The notes beneath the pieces are model-generated. The model made no database searches and was not told the DNA's origin. It saw only the letters and a program-made list of their open reading frames with translations. Shown one piece after another: positions 7,353-14,977 of a stretch of DNA of 31,510 nt. The position numbers were made by a program, and so were the translations under genes. The stretch lies in the NCBI GenBank assembly GCA_937877655.1, contig CALFJC010000136.1, forward strand, positions 1 through 31,510, given 5' to 3'. The stretch is from an uncultured Selenomonadales bacterium (lineage in GTDB: Bacteria; Bacillota; Negativicutes; Selenomonadales; Selenomonadaceae). The first letter of the stretch is position 1; each line of letters starts with the position of its first letter.

Positions 7353-8368
7353 TGTTTGCGAAGATAAAAGCGATAAGTTCTTACCTGCCCGCGCAGATTG
7401 AAGAGAATTCGGGGATAGTTGAGGCGCGATTTATAAAAAAAATCGGCGTGAAGAGCCGTCACATTGCAAAAGACGAATCGGCGGGCGATTTGGCTTTCAA
7501 AGCCGCCGAGAAACTTTTTTCCGAAAATAAAATTGACCGTCAGGAGACGGATTTTATTTTATTGTGCACTCAGCACCCCGATTATCAGATGCCGCACACC
7601 GCCGCGCACCTTCAAGACAGGCTCGGCTTGAAAAAATCTGTCGGAAGCATGGATATTTCGTTGGGTTGTTCCGGTTATGTTTACGGCTTGGCGGTTGCAA
7701 AGGGTTTGATTGAGGCGGGGCTTGCGAAAAAAATTTTATTTCTTACGTCGAGCGTTTACACGAAATATATCAACGTCAAAGACACTTCGACGCGCCCGCT
7801 TTTCGGCGACGGAGCAACGGCGACTTGGCTTGAGGGCGGCGATACCGAAAATCTGCGCGGATTTGTCTTCGGCTCGGACGGTTCGCGCTATGACAAGCTG
7901 ATAATTCCGGTCGGCGGGAGCAAAAATCCTCCGCGAGACAATCCCGAAGTGTTTTCGACGGACGATCAAAAAAATTTTCGTTCAAATTACGAAGTTTTCA
8001 TGGACGGCATGGCGATAACGTATTTTACGCTCAGAGAAATTCCGAAATTGGTTGACGAAGTTTTGATAAAAGCCGATTTGACCCGCGCAGATTTGGATTA
8101 TTGCATTTTTCATCAAGCGAATAAATTCATGATGACTTATCTGCGCGAAAAGGCGGGCTTAAACGACGTACCTTTTCACAACGACATAACCGAGACGGGC
8201 AATATAGTTTCGGGGAGCGTGCCGCTTGCGATTGAACAGGTTGTAAAAAGTCACGGCGCGGCGAATTTAAAAAATGTAATGCTTGCGGGCTTCGGAGTGG
8301 GATTGAGTTGGGCAGGCTGTATCGCAGATTTATCTGAAATAAAGGAGGTTGGCAATGGCGAAACCTAA
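7352..8368 (+). CDS. 3-oxoacyl-ACP synthase III-like (FabH-family) enzyme
   Basis: A 338-residue thiolase-fold condensing enzyme with the Cys-His-Asn triad of KAS III: C106 in SLGCSGYVYG, H254 in FHQANK and N284 in ETGNIVSGS. Length is normal for the family. The usual FabH joins acetyl-CoA to malonyl-ACP, but a copy next to glycosyltransferases is more likely to make an acyl group for a surface glycan or a flagellin sugar; that role is inferred from position only. No fab genes are nearby. GGAGG precedes ATG 7352, which overlaps the HepT stop by one base. The end overlaps the ribosome site and start of the giant glycosyltransferase (stop at 8368, next ATG at 8355). Confidence 0.8.
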   Translation: MFAKIKAISSYLPAQIEENSGIVEARFIKKIGVKSRHIAKDESAGDLAFKAAEKLFSENKIDRQETDFILLCTQHPDYQMPHTAAHLQDRLGLKKSVGSMDISLGCSGYVYGLAVAKGLIEAGLAKKILFLTSSVYTKYINVKDTSTRPLFGDGATATWLEGGDTENLRGFVFGSDGSRYDKLIIPVGGSKNPPRDNPEVFSTDDQKNFRSNYEVFMDGMAITYFTLREIPKLVDEVLIKADLTRADLDYCIFHQANKFMMTYLREKAGLNDVPFHNDITETGNIVSGSVPLAIEQVVKSHGAANLKNVMLAGFGVGLSWAGCIADLSEIKEVGNGET

Positions 8369-11300
8369 AGTCAGCGTGATTTTGACGAGTTACAATCATG
8401 CGGCGTATGTGGCGGCGGCGATTGACAGTGTTTTGGATCAAACGTTCGCCGATTTTGAACTTTTGATAATCGACGACGGCTCGACCGACAACAGCCGCGA
8501 GATTATAAAAACTTTTGACGACCCGCGCATAAAATTTTTTTTGTATGAAGAAAATCGCGGACCGGTTTTGGCGATTCAAGAAGCCGTGAACTCTGCGCGG
8601 GGAAAATATGTTGCTGTTCATCATTCGGACGATTTATGGGCTCTTGACAAGCTGGAAAAGCAGGTTGCCTTCCTTGATTCAAATGAAAACTGCGCGGCGT
8701 GTTTTACGCGAGTTAATTTTGTTGACGAGCGCGGCTACATTTGCGAGCTTGATGCCAATGATTCTTACAAAAACATTTTTGAACAGCCGAATCGTTCGCG
8801 AGCCGAGTGGTTGAAATATTTTTTTCATAACGCGAATTGTCTTTGCCACCCGTCGGCAATGGTCAGGCGTGAGGCTTATGAAAAATATCATTTGCTTGAA
8901 GTGAACGGCTTTTGGCAACTGCCTGATTATTTGATGTGGATTCGATTATGTTTTCATGAGGAAATTTTTATTTTGCCCGAACGTCTTACGAAGTTCAGGT
9001 TGCGTCGAGATAAGCAGGAAAATACTTCGGCGGCGACTTTCGACAAAATTATCCGCGCAGATTTGGAATTTTATTTCATAGCGCGGGAATTCGTCTATCA
9101 TTTCACCGACAACAAATTTTTTCTGGAAGTTTTCCCCGAAGCGGAGAAATTTTTGGTTGACGGGCAACTTAATCGCAAATTTGCCTTCGCAATGATTTGT
9201 CTTGAGAAAAATGTTACCGCGTTTAATCTTGTCGGGCTTGATTTGCTGAAAGAATTGCTGACGAGCCCCGCCAATGCCGCCGAAATTAAGACGCTTTACG
9301 GCTATGACGAAAAAAGTTTTCTGCGCGCCGGCGGCAATTACGACATATTCAATCTTGCGCAGAAACTTCAGATGCTCCGCGCAGAAATTTTTGTCGGAAA
9401 CGGCGAAGAATTTTCTTTGGCGGCGAAAAAAGTTATCGGTTACGATACTGCGCGGAAATTTTACGGACGAATTGACTTCGAGCTTGCCGCGCCCGTGAAA
9501 TATTTGCGTTTCGACCCCGATGAAAACTTCATTTCGATAAAAATAAATCGCGTCATGATTAACGGCGAACTTCGCGCAGATTTTTTAAGCAATGTCGGAG
9601 AAATTGTCAACGGCTTTCACAGATTTTGGTCAAACGACCCGCAAATTATTTTCGACGTGAAAAATTTGTCGGGGCATGTGACTTTTGAAATTTTCGGCGA
9701 GTTGGAGGCGAATTATCCCGCGATTATCGAGCAAACCATAAGGGTACAAAATGAAAATCTTCGTGCGGAGATGGAAAATCTTCGTGCGGAAGTTCAGCGG
9801 CTCGCGAAAATCAATGAGGAACTTTTGAATTCCAATTCTTGGAAACTCACGGAGCCGCTCCGCGATTTTAAACAGTGGCTCCGCGCAGATAAAAAGGAAA
9901 AGGCTGTGAGTGCCGCTCGTTTTTTTTATCGTTCGATGCCTCTTGCCGAAGAAAAGAAAGTCGGGCTCAAAAATAAATTTTATAAATGTTTTGCGCCGCT
10001 GTTGAAGGATACGGCGGGTTACAAAGCTTGGCAGGCGGGCAACAATTTTGCGAAAAATCCGCCCGTCGATTGGCAAAATCATTTTGACGGCGAACTTTCG
10101 ACGCAACCGGGCAAAATTGCAATTCAAGCGCACATTTTTTATTTGGATTTGTTAAAAGAAATGGTCTCTGCCTGCGCGGAAATGCCTTATAAATTCGATG
10201 CGCTGATTTCGATTGTCGACGAGTCAGCCGCCGCGAAAGTTCAAGCCGCCTTTGAAAAAATTTCCAATGCAGAAAAAGTTATTGTGCGCGTTGTGCCGAA
10301 TCGCGGGCGGGATGTCGCGCCGTTTTTGGCGGGCTTCGGAGAAATTTTGCCCGAATATGATTTTGTTTTGCACATTCACTCAAAAAAATCTCTTTACAAG
10401 GGCGCGGAGCAATTTAATTGGCGAAAATATTTGTTCAACGCTTTGCTCGGCGATAATATCAAAAAAATTTTCAAAGCATTTGCCGACAATCAATCGCTCG
10501 GCGTAATTTATCCGCGTCCCGCGCCGACGGTTCCTTACGCCGCCTTTAATTGGCTTTCAAATCGCGAAGTCGGACAAAATCTTTTGTCCCGCGCAGGTAT
10601 CGCGCCGAATAAAACCGATTACTTCGATTTTCCGGCGGGAACAATGTTTTGGGCGCGGACGGCGGCTTTGAAAAAAATTTTTGCGCTCGGCTTGAAGTTT
10701 GAAGATTTTCCTGAAGAACGCGGACAGCTTGACGGCACATTGGCGCACGCCTTTGAACGATCTGTTTTGTTGGCGGCGCGGTCTGAAGGCATGAGTTATT
10801 ACGAATTTGATCCCGACGCCGAAACTTATTCGATAAATCTCGGCAGTAAAAATCTTTGGCAATATTTCGGGCGCACGGACGCCGAAGTTCGCGACGGAAT
10901 TTTGATGCAGGGCGAAATTGTTTCCTTCGACGTGTTCGATACGCTGTTGATGCGTTGCGTCGTCAAACCTTATCACGTCAAAGAAATTGTCGCGTTGAAG
11001 ATGGAGGAATTTCTCGGAGAAAATTTTGATTTTCCTGCCCTGCGCGAGAAGGCGGAGGTTGAGGCGCGGCAGATTAAAGGCGGCGAAGTTACTCTTGACG
11101 AAATTTATAAACGCTTCGGAGTTTTGGCGGGGCTTGACGCGGCGACTTGCAGAAAAATTCGTGAGCTGGAAGTTTCGACGGAATTAAAATTGGCGGTGCC
11201 GCGTGAAAGAATCGTTGATTGGTTTAAAACGGCATTGGCGCGAGGAAAAAAAGTTTGGCTTATCTCCGATAATTGCCTGCAGACGCCCGACATGGAACAA

Positions 11301-12083
11301 ATTTTAAAGAAATGCGGCGTCGAAGGCTACGAAAAACTTTTAATTTCGTGTGAAACAAATTTGCGAAAGGATACGGCGACGATTTGGGATTATTTGGCGA
11401 AGAAAAATTTGAACTCGCCGTATAAACTTACGCACTTGGGAGAAAATGAGACGGGCGACATACAACTTTGCGGAGATCGCGGCTTCGGCGAATATCATTT
11501 GATGAGCGCGTTGAATCTTTTGTCGCAAATACCTTTCGGGCGGAGTTTGTTGGAGAAATTGGATTATAAAATGTCGCTTTACGCGGGAATTTTACTCGGA
11601 GTGGTTTTGGCGAAGAAATTTCACGATCCTTTTGGAATCTGCGCGGAATTTTCGCGGGAAAGCGGGCGATTGATTTTAAAAAATTTCCGTGAGATGGGCT
11701 ATTGGTTTTACGGCGTGCCGTTTTTGACGATTATTCTCCGAATGATTCAAAATTCTTCCGAAGAAGCGGAACAGGACGGGTATTTTTTGCAAACGCTGTA
11801 TGAATTCTCGGCAGAAATGCTGAATATCGAGCCGTTGCATTTGAATTACGGAAAATATCTTGCCGAGCTCGATAAAAATTTTTCTGAAGTGATTGTCGGC
11901 AATTCGGAGAAAAATCTTTTCGGAGAAATTCGCGAGATTCGGGAGGGCGTGAAAGATTTTTTCCGAGATGTCCTTGAAATTTTCGGCGATATAATTTTGC
12001 GGGTGCCGATTGACGAAAATTTTGTTGCGGCATGGGTTCGCGCCTTCGACGCGGACAAAAAAATCTTGAATTCTTTGAGATAA
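8355..12083 (+). CDS. GT2 glycosyltransferase - RgpF - HAD fusion protein
   Basis: A 1242-residue protein with three enzyme-like parts. Residues 1-~220 are a GT-A family 2 glycosyltransferase (VSVILTSYNHA at 6-16, DDGSTD at 40-45, DXD-like HSDD at 90-93). Residues ~465-510 form a short heptad coiled coil (repeated NLRAE). Residues ~568-820 match rhamnan synthesis protein F (HIHSKKS, NRGRDVAPF, FPAGTMFWAR). Residues ~854-1051 are a HAD-like domain with DVFDT as motif I and LISDN as motif II. The C-terminal ~190 residues have no clear assignment. It probably builds a rhamnose-rich or related surface polysaccharide in the cytoplasm. ATG 8355 lies 6 bases after AAAGGAGG (8341-8348); a TTG at 8349 is too close to that site. 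No membrane segment is seen. Confidence 0.82.
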   Translation: MAKPKVSVILTSYNHAAYVAAAIDSVLDQTFADFELLIIDDGSTDNSREIIKTFDDPRIKFFLYEENRGPVLAIQEAVNSARGKYVAVHHSDDLWALDKLEKQVAFLDSNENCAACFTRVNFVDERGYICELDANDSYKNIFEQPNRSRAEWLKYFFHNANCLCHPSAMVRREAYEKYHLLEVNGFWQLPDYLMWIRLCFHEEIFILPERLTKFRLRRDKQENTSAATFDKIIRADLEFYFIAREFVYHFTDNKFFLEVFPEAEKFLVDGQLNRKFAFAMICLEKNVTAFNLVGLDLLKELLTSPANAAEIKTLYGYDEKSFLRAGGNYDIFNLAQKLQMLRAEIFVGNGEEFSLAAKKVIGYDTARKFYGRIDFELAAPVKYLRFDPDENFISIKINRVMINGELRADFLSNVGEIVNGFHRFWSNDPQIIFDVKNLSGHVTFEIFGELEANYPAIIEQTIRVQNENLRAEMENLRAEVQRLAKINEELLNSNSWKLTEPLRDFKQWLRADKKEKAVSAARFFYRSMPLAEEKKVGLKNKFYKCFAPLLKDTAGYKAWQAGNNFAKNPPVDWQNHFDGELSTQPGKIAIQAHIFYLDLLKEMVSACAEMPYKFDALISIVDESAAAKVQAAFEKISNAEKVIVRVVPNRGRDVAPFLAGFGEILPEYDFVLHIHSKKSLYKGAEQFNWRKYLFNALLGDNIKKIFKAFADNQSLGVIYPRPAPTVPYAAFNWLSNREVGQNLLSRAGIAPNKTDYFDFPAGTMFWARTAALKKIFALGLKFEDFPEERGQLDGTLAHAFERSVLLAARSEGMSYYEFDPDAETYSINLGSKNLWQYFGRTDAEVRDGILMQGEIVSFDVFDTLLMRCVVKPYHVKEIVALKMEEFLGENFDFPALREKAEVEARQIKGGEVTLDEIYKRFGVLAGLDAATCRKIRELEVSTELKLAVPRERIVDWFKTALARGKKVWLISDNCLQTPDMEQILKKCGVEGYEKLLISCETNLRKDTATIWDYLAKKNLNSPYKLTHLGENETGDIQLCGDRGFGEYHLMSALNLLSQIPFGRSLLEKLDYKMSLYAGILLGVVLAKKFHDPFGICAEFSRESGRLILKNFREMGYWFYGVPFLTIILRMIQNSSEEAEQDGYFLQTLYEFSAEMLNIEPLHLNYGKYLAELDKNFSEVIVGNSEKNLFGEIREIREGVKDFFRDVLEIFGDIILRVPIDENFVAAWVRAFDADKKILNSLR

Positions 12084-12090
12084 CTGCAGG

Positions 12091-12122
12091 CAGGAAAAAA
12101 TTTTTTCCTGTCTAATTTTTTT
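12091..12122 (+). terminator. rho-independent terminator after the glycan operon
   Basis: A perfect 20 bp palindrome (CAGGAAAAAA / TTTTTTCCTG, 12091-12110) followed by TCTAATTTTTTTT. The stem is A/T-rich in the centre, so it may be modest in strength, but it lies 7 bases after the stop of the giant glycosyltransferase and before a new ribosome site. Confidence 0.65.
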
Positions 12123-12148
12123 TGCGTGTATAAAGGAGAGTGGCGAAG

Positions 12149-13297
12149 ATGATTTATCGCGAATTGGGCAAAACGGGTTTGAAAGTCAGCGAAATCGGCA
12201 TGGGTTGCGAAGGTTTTTCGGAAGAAAACTGCGCGATGACGAAAAAACTTTTCGACGCGGCGGAGGCGGCGGGCGTAAATTATTTTGATTTATACGCGTC
12301 CAATCCCGCAGTGAGAAAAGCGGTCGGCGCGGCTCTGCGCGGGCGTCGAGAAAAATTTATTGCGCAGTCGCATATTTGTTCCGTGTGGCAGAACGGGCAA
12401 TATAAACGGACGCGGAAACTTTCGGAGGTTGCGGCGGGCTTTGAAGAATCTTTGGAGCAGTTGCAGACGAATTATATTGATGTCGGCACGATTCATTACT
12501 GCGACGCGCTTGACGATTGGGAAAAAATAATTTCGGGCGGGATTTTGGATTATGCCCGCGAATTGAAGGCAAAAAAAATTATTCGTCATATTGGTTTAAG
12601 CAGTCACAATCCGCAAGTTGCGCTTAAGGCGGTTGAAAGCGGCGCGATTGAAGTTTTGATGTTCAGCGTGAATCCCTGCTATGATTTATTGCCGGCGTCG
12701 GAGGACGTTGAGCAACTTTGGAACGAAGAAAATTATTCGGAGCAGTTGACAAACATTGATCCCGACCGCCAAAAACTTTATGAGACTTGCCAGCGATTGG
12801 GCGTAGGAATTACGGTTATGAAATGTTTTGGCGGCGGAGATTTATTGGACGCGGAACTTTCGCCTGCGGGTGTTGCTTTGACGCCGAATCAATGTATTCA
12901 CTACGCGCTTAGCCGTCCCGGAGTTGCTTGCGTATTGGCGGGCGCGCATTCCGTCGAACAATTTCTGCAAAGTGTCTCCTATGAAAATGCGACAGTCGAA
13001 GAAAAAGATTATGCGTTGACTTTCGCGAGTTTCCCGAAAATTTCTTGGCAGGGGCATTGCGTTTACTGCAGTCACTGTGCGCCGTGCGTGAAGAAAATAA
13101 ATATCGCCGACGTTACGAAATTTTTAAATTTGACGAAGGCGCAGGGAACAATTCCCGAAACTGTCCGCGAACATTACGCGGCGTTGAGTCATCATGCGGG
13201 CGAGTGCATTCAATGCGGCGTGTGTGAGACGCGTTGTCCGTTCGGCGTGGAAATTCGTAAAAATATGAAAGATGCCGCGCAGGTTTTTGGTTATTAA
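12149..13297 (+). CDS. aldo/keto reductase with C-terminal [4Fe-4S] ferredoxin-like domain
   Basis: A 382-residue protein of the COG1453-type. The N-terminal TIM barrel (~1-270) starts YRELGKTGLKVSEIGMG and has the FDLYA strand with the usual catalytic tyrosine; the barrel lysine position reads QSH instead of TKH. The C-terminal part has two Cys clusters: HCVYCSHCAPC from C304, and a classic C353-C356-C359-C363 CIQCGVCETRCP set binding a 4Fe-4S cluster. Such proteins are anaerobic oxidoreductases of unknown substrate. ATG 12149 follows AAAGGAG at a normal distance; the GTG at 12140 overlaps the ribosome site. The gene leads an operon with a small acidic protein and a flavodoxin, which may supply electrons. 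Confidence 0.85.
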   Translation: MIYRELGKTGLKVSEIGMGCEGFSEENCAMTKKLFDAAEAAGVNYFDLYASNPAVRKAVGAALRGRREKFIAQSHICSVWQNGQYKRTRKLSEVAAGFEESLEQLQTNYIDVGTIHYCDALDDWEKIISGGILDYARELKAKKIIRHIGLSSHNPQVALKAVESGAIEVLMFSVNPCYDLLPASEDVEQLWNEENYSEQLTNIDPDRQKLYETCQRLGVGITVMKCFGGGDLLDAELSPAGVALTPNQCIHYALSRPGVACVLAGAHSVEQFLQSVSYENATVEEKDYALTFASFPKISWQGHCVYCSHCAPCVKKINIADVTKFLNLTKAQGTIPETVREHYAALSHHAGECIQCGVCETRCPFGVEIRKNMKDAAQVFGY

Positions 13298-13309
13298 GGA
13301 GTGATTAAA

Positions 13310-13501
13310 ATGTTTGAAGACGGCGCAAGGATTGACGACATTTTGAATTTTTTTAAGCCGCCGACTTTGGACGACGAAGACGACAAAAAAAATAACCGCG
13401 TCGGCGACGCGGGACTTCGCTACAGTTCCAAAAAAGATTTCGGCGAAGACAATATTCAGTTTGATTTTTCAAGGCAAATGAATTCGGAGGTTTTGAAATG
13501 A
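13310..13501 (+). CDS. small acidic hypothetical protein
   Basis: A 63-residue, acidic and lysine-rich protein that I do not recognise; no membrane segment or cysteine. It lies between the Fe-S aldo/keto reductase and the flavodoxin, with AAGGAG eight bases before ATG 13310 and an ATGA overlap with the flavodoxin start, so it is very probably translated. The middle (EDDKKNNR) looks disordered. It might be a small binding partner of either redox protein; that is a guess from position. Confidence 0.6.
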   Translation: MFEDGARIDDILNFFKPPTLDDEDDKKNNRVGDAGLRYSSKKDFGEDNIQFDFSRQMNSEVLK

Positions 13502-13983
13502 GTAAAAAATTGGTAGCATTCTTTTCGGCGAGCGGCTCGACGCGCAAGCTTGCAAACAATTTGGCAGAAATTCTCGGCGCGGACACTTACGAAATTAAGC
13601 CCGCCACGCCCTACACCGGAAAAGATTTGAATTGGAATGATTCACGGTCGCGCTCTTCGGTTGAAATGGCGGACATTAATTCGCGTCCCGTTCTTGCCGA
13701 TAAATCCGCGCAGATTGCCGATTACGACACGATTTTTTTGGGCTTTCCGATTTGGTGGTACGTCGCGCCGCACATTATCAACAGCTTCCTTGAAAGTTAC
13801 GATTTCGGCGGCAAAACGATTGTAATTTTCGCGACTTCGGGCGGTTCGGGCTTCGGCGAAACTCTTTCGCAACTTAAATCGTCCTGCGCGGCTTCAACGC
13901 TTTGGATTCAAGGAAGAGTTTTTCGCGGGCGCGTCGACAAAAATACTTTGACTGATTGGGTTAAAACTTTGCCTGTCGATTAA
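13498..13983 (+). CDS. flavodoxin
   Basis: A 161-residue flavodoxin-fold protein. The FMN phosphate loop is SASGSTRK at residues 10-17, followed by the ring-binding loops FPIWWYVAP (around 84-92) and the ATSGGSGFG segment (around 109-117) typical of flavodoxin_4-like proteins. It carries one or two electrons as an FMN protein in the cytoplasm. It overlaps the small acidic protein by four bases and closes the operon led by the Fe-S aldo/keto reductase, its likely redox partner. A strong terminator follows. Confidence 0.85.
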   Translation: MSKKLVAFFSASGSTRKLANNLAEILGADTYEIKPATPYTGKDLNWNDSRSRSSVEMADINSRPVLADKSAQIADYDTIFLGFPIWWYVAPHIINSFLESYDFGGKTIVIFATSGGSGFGETLSQLKSSCAASTLWIQGRVFRGRVDKNTLTDWVKTLPVD

Positions 13984-13996
13984 AAATTTTTTGCAG

Positions 13997-14036
13997 AAAA
14001 AAATCCCTCTCGATTGTCGGGAGGGAAATTTTTTTA
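13997..14036. terminator. bidirectional terminator between convergent operons
   Basis: Stem AAATCCCTC / GAGGGAAATTT around an 11-base loop, with A-runs on the left and T-runs on the right, so it works for the flavodoxin operon (+) and for the glycan/ilvB operon (-) that ends at 14038. Confidence 0.8.
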
Positions 14037-14037
14037 A

Positions 14038-14967
14038 TCAAAGCGCAGTGATGACCCACAAATAATTTTTCTTGGCGAGCTCGTTGACTTTTTGAATCTG
14101 CGCGGGCGAAAGTTTATCTTTTATGAAAAGTTGCGGCTCGGAAGTGAAAAGCGGAATTTTTTCTGCGCGGAGCCCGTGAGTTTTTAAAAATTCCATTGCC
14201 TCCTGCTCGTCCTGCAAATCGTCGTCCAATATTTTGTCGTCAAAAACTTTTTCATACATTATTTTGGTTTCATCGTAAAGAGTCGGAGCATTTTCTTCGC
14301 CGAAAAGTGCCGTCGCCGCTTCCGTGAAATATTTTTTCTGCGTGAAGTCGGAAGTTATCATGCAACCGCCGTGTTTTTTGAGAACGTCGCGAATATTTTC
14401 AAACATTTTGGCGCGATTTTCATCAGTCAGATAAATAATTACGCCCTGTTCGATAATGCAAATTTTTCCTTTAAGCTTGTCGGCACTTGTCATCATTCCC
14501 TGCTTGTCTTGGAGCCAAAATGCGTCGTAAGAAATATTTTTCCGCGCCTTTTTGCCCGCGCATTCGTCCATGAAATAATCGCCGATAAGACAGACCGTAG
14601 CCAATTCGCCGACAACAACTTTTCTGCCGTCCTGCGCCAAAATCATCGGGCGCGGAGAAAAACTGCAAGCCAAATCCATTACGTTGGAATAATTGTTTGC
14701 TCGAACGTATTCAAGCGCGGCGGCAAAATTCATCTCTTGATAAAGACTGTTGACAAGTTGAATTCTGTCGAAGTCGTCAAGATTTTCTTCCGAGAAAAAT
14801 ACGGGACGATCCAAAAGTTTTAAAAATTTCTGCGCTTCGGGAATGCCAGCCGCCGTCAGCCATTGCAATTTTACCTGCGCGGAATACTCGACCATTTCAA
14901 ATTCTGCCGCCCGCGCAGTCGTCACAATCATCAGCGCAAACAAAATCGTTGCAAAAAATTTTTTCAC
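14038..14967 (-). CDS. exported methyltransferase-fold (LCMT/PPM-like) protein
   Basis: A 309-residue protein that starts with a signal peptide (VKKFF, a hydrophobic core ATILFALMIV, then TTARA before AEFE). The mature part resembles leucine carboxyl methyltransferase-like SAM enzymes: NVMDLACSFSPRPM (a motif I with serine and no glycine-rich turn), VVVGEL, CIIEQGVIIYLTDENRAKMF and a GGCMITSDF strand. A SAM enzyme outside the cytoplasm would lack its cofactor, so it may have lost catalysis, or the hydrophobic N-terminus may only anchor it. GTG 14967 is chosen because it begins the signal peptide and follows GTGAGGTG; an ATG at 15006 lies inside ilvB. The gap from the ilvB stop is 10 bases, so it is the last gene of the operon. 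Confidence 0.6.
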   Translation of the reverse strand: MKKFFATILFALMIVTTARAAEFEMVEYSAQVKLQWLTAAGIPEAQKFLKLLDRPVFFSEENLDDFDRIQLVNSLYQEMNFAAALEYVRANNYSNVMDLACSFSPRPMILAQDGRKVVVGELATVCLIGDYFMDECAGKKARKNISYDAFWLQDKQGMMTSADKLKGKICIIEQGVIIYLTDENRAKMFENIRDVLKKHGGCMITSDFTQKKYFTEAATALFGEENAPTLYDETKIMYEKVFDDKILDDDLQDEQEAMEFLKTHGLRAEKIPLFTSEPQLFIKDKLSPAQIQKVNELAKKNYLWVITAL

Positions 14968-14977
14968 AAACAACACC

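Noticed and set aside
10913..11510. HAD part of the giant glycosyltransferase as a separate gene
   Set aside because: The frame is continuous, with no internal ribosome site or start at the domain border.
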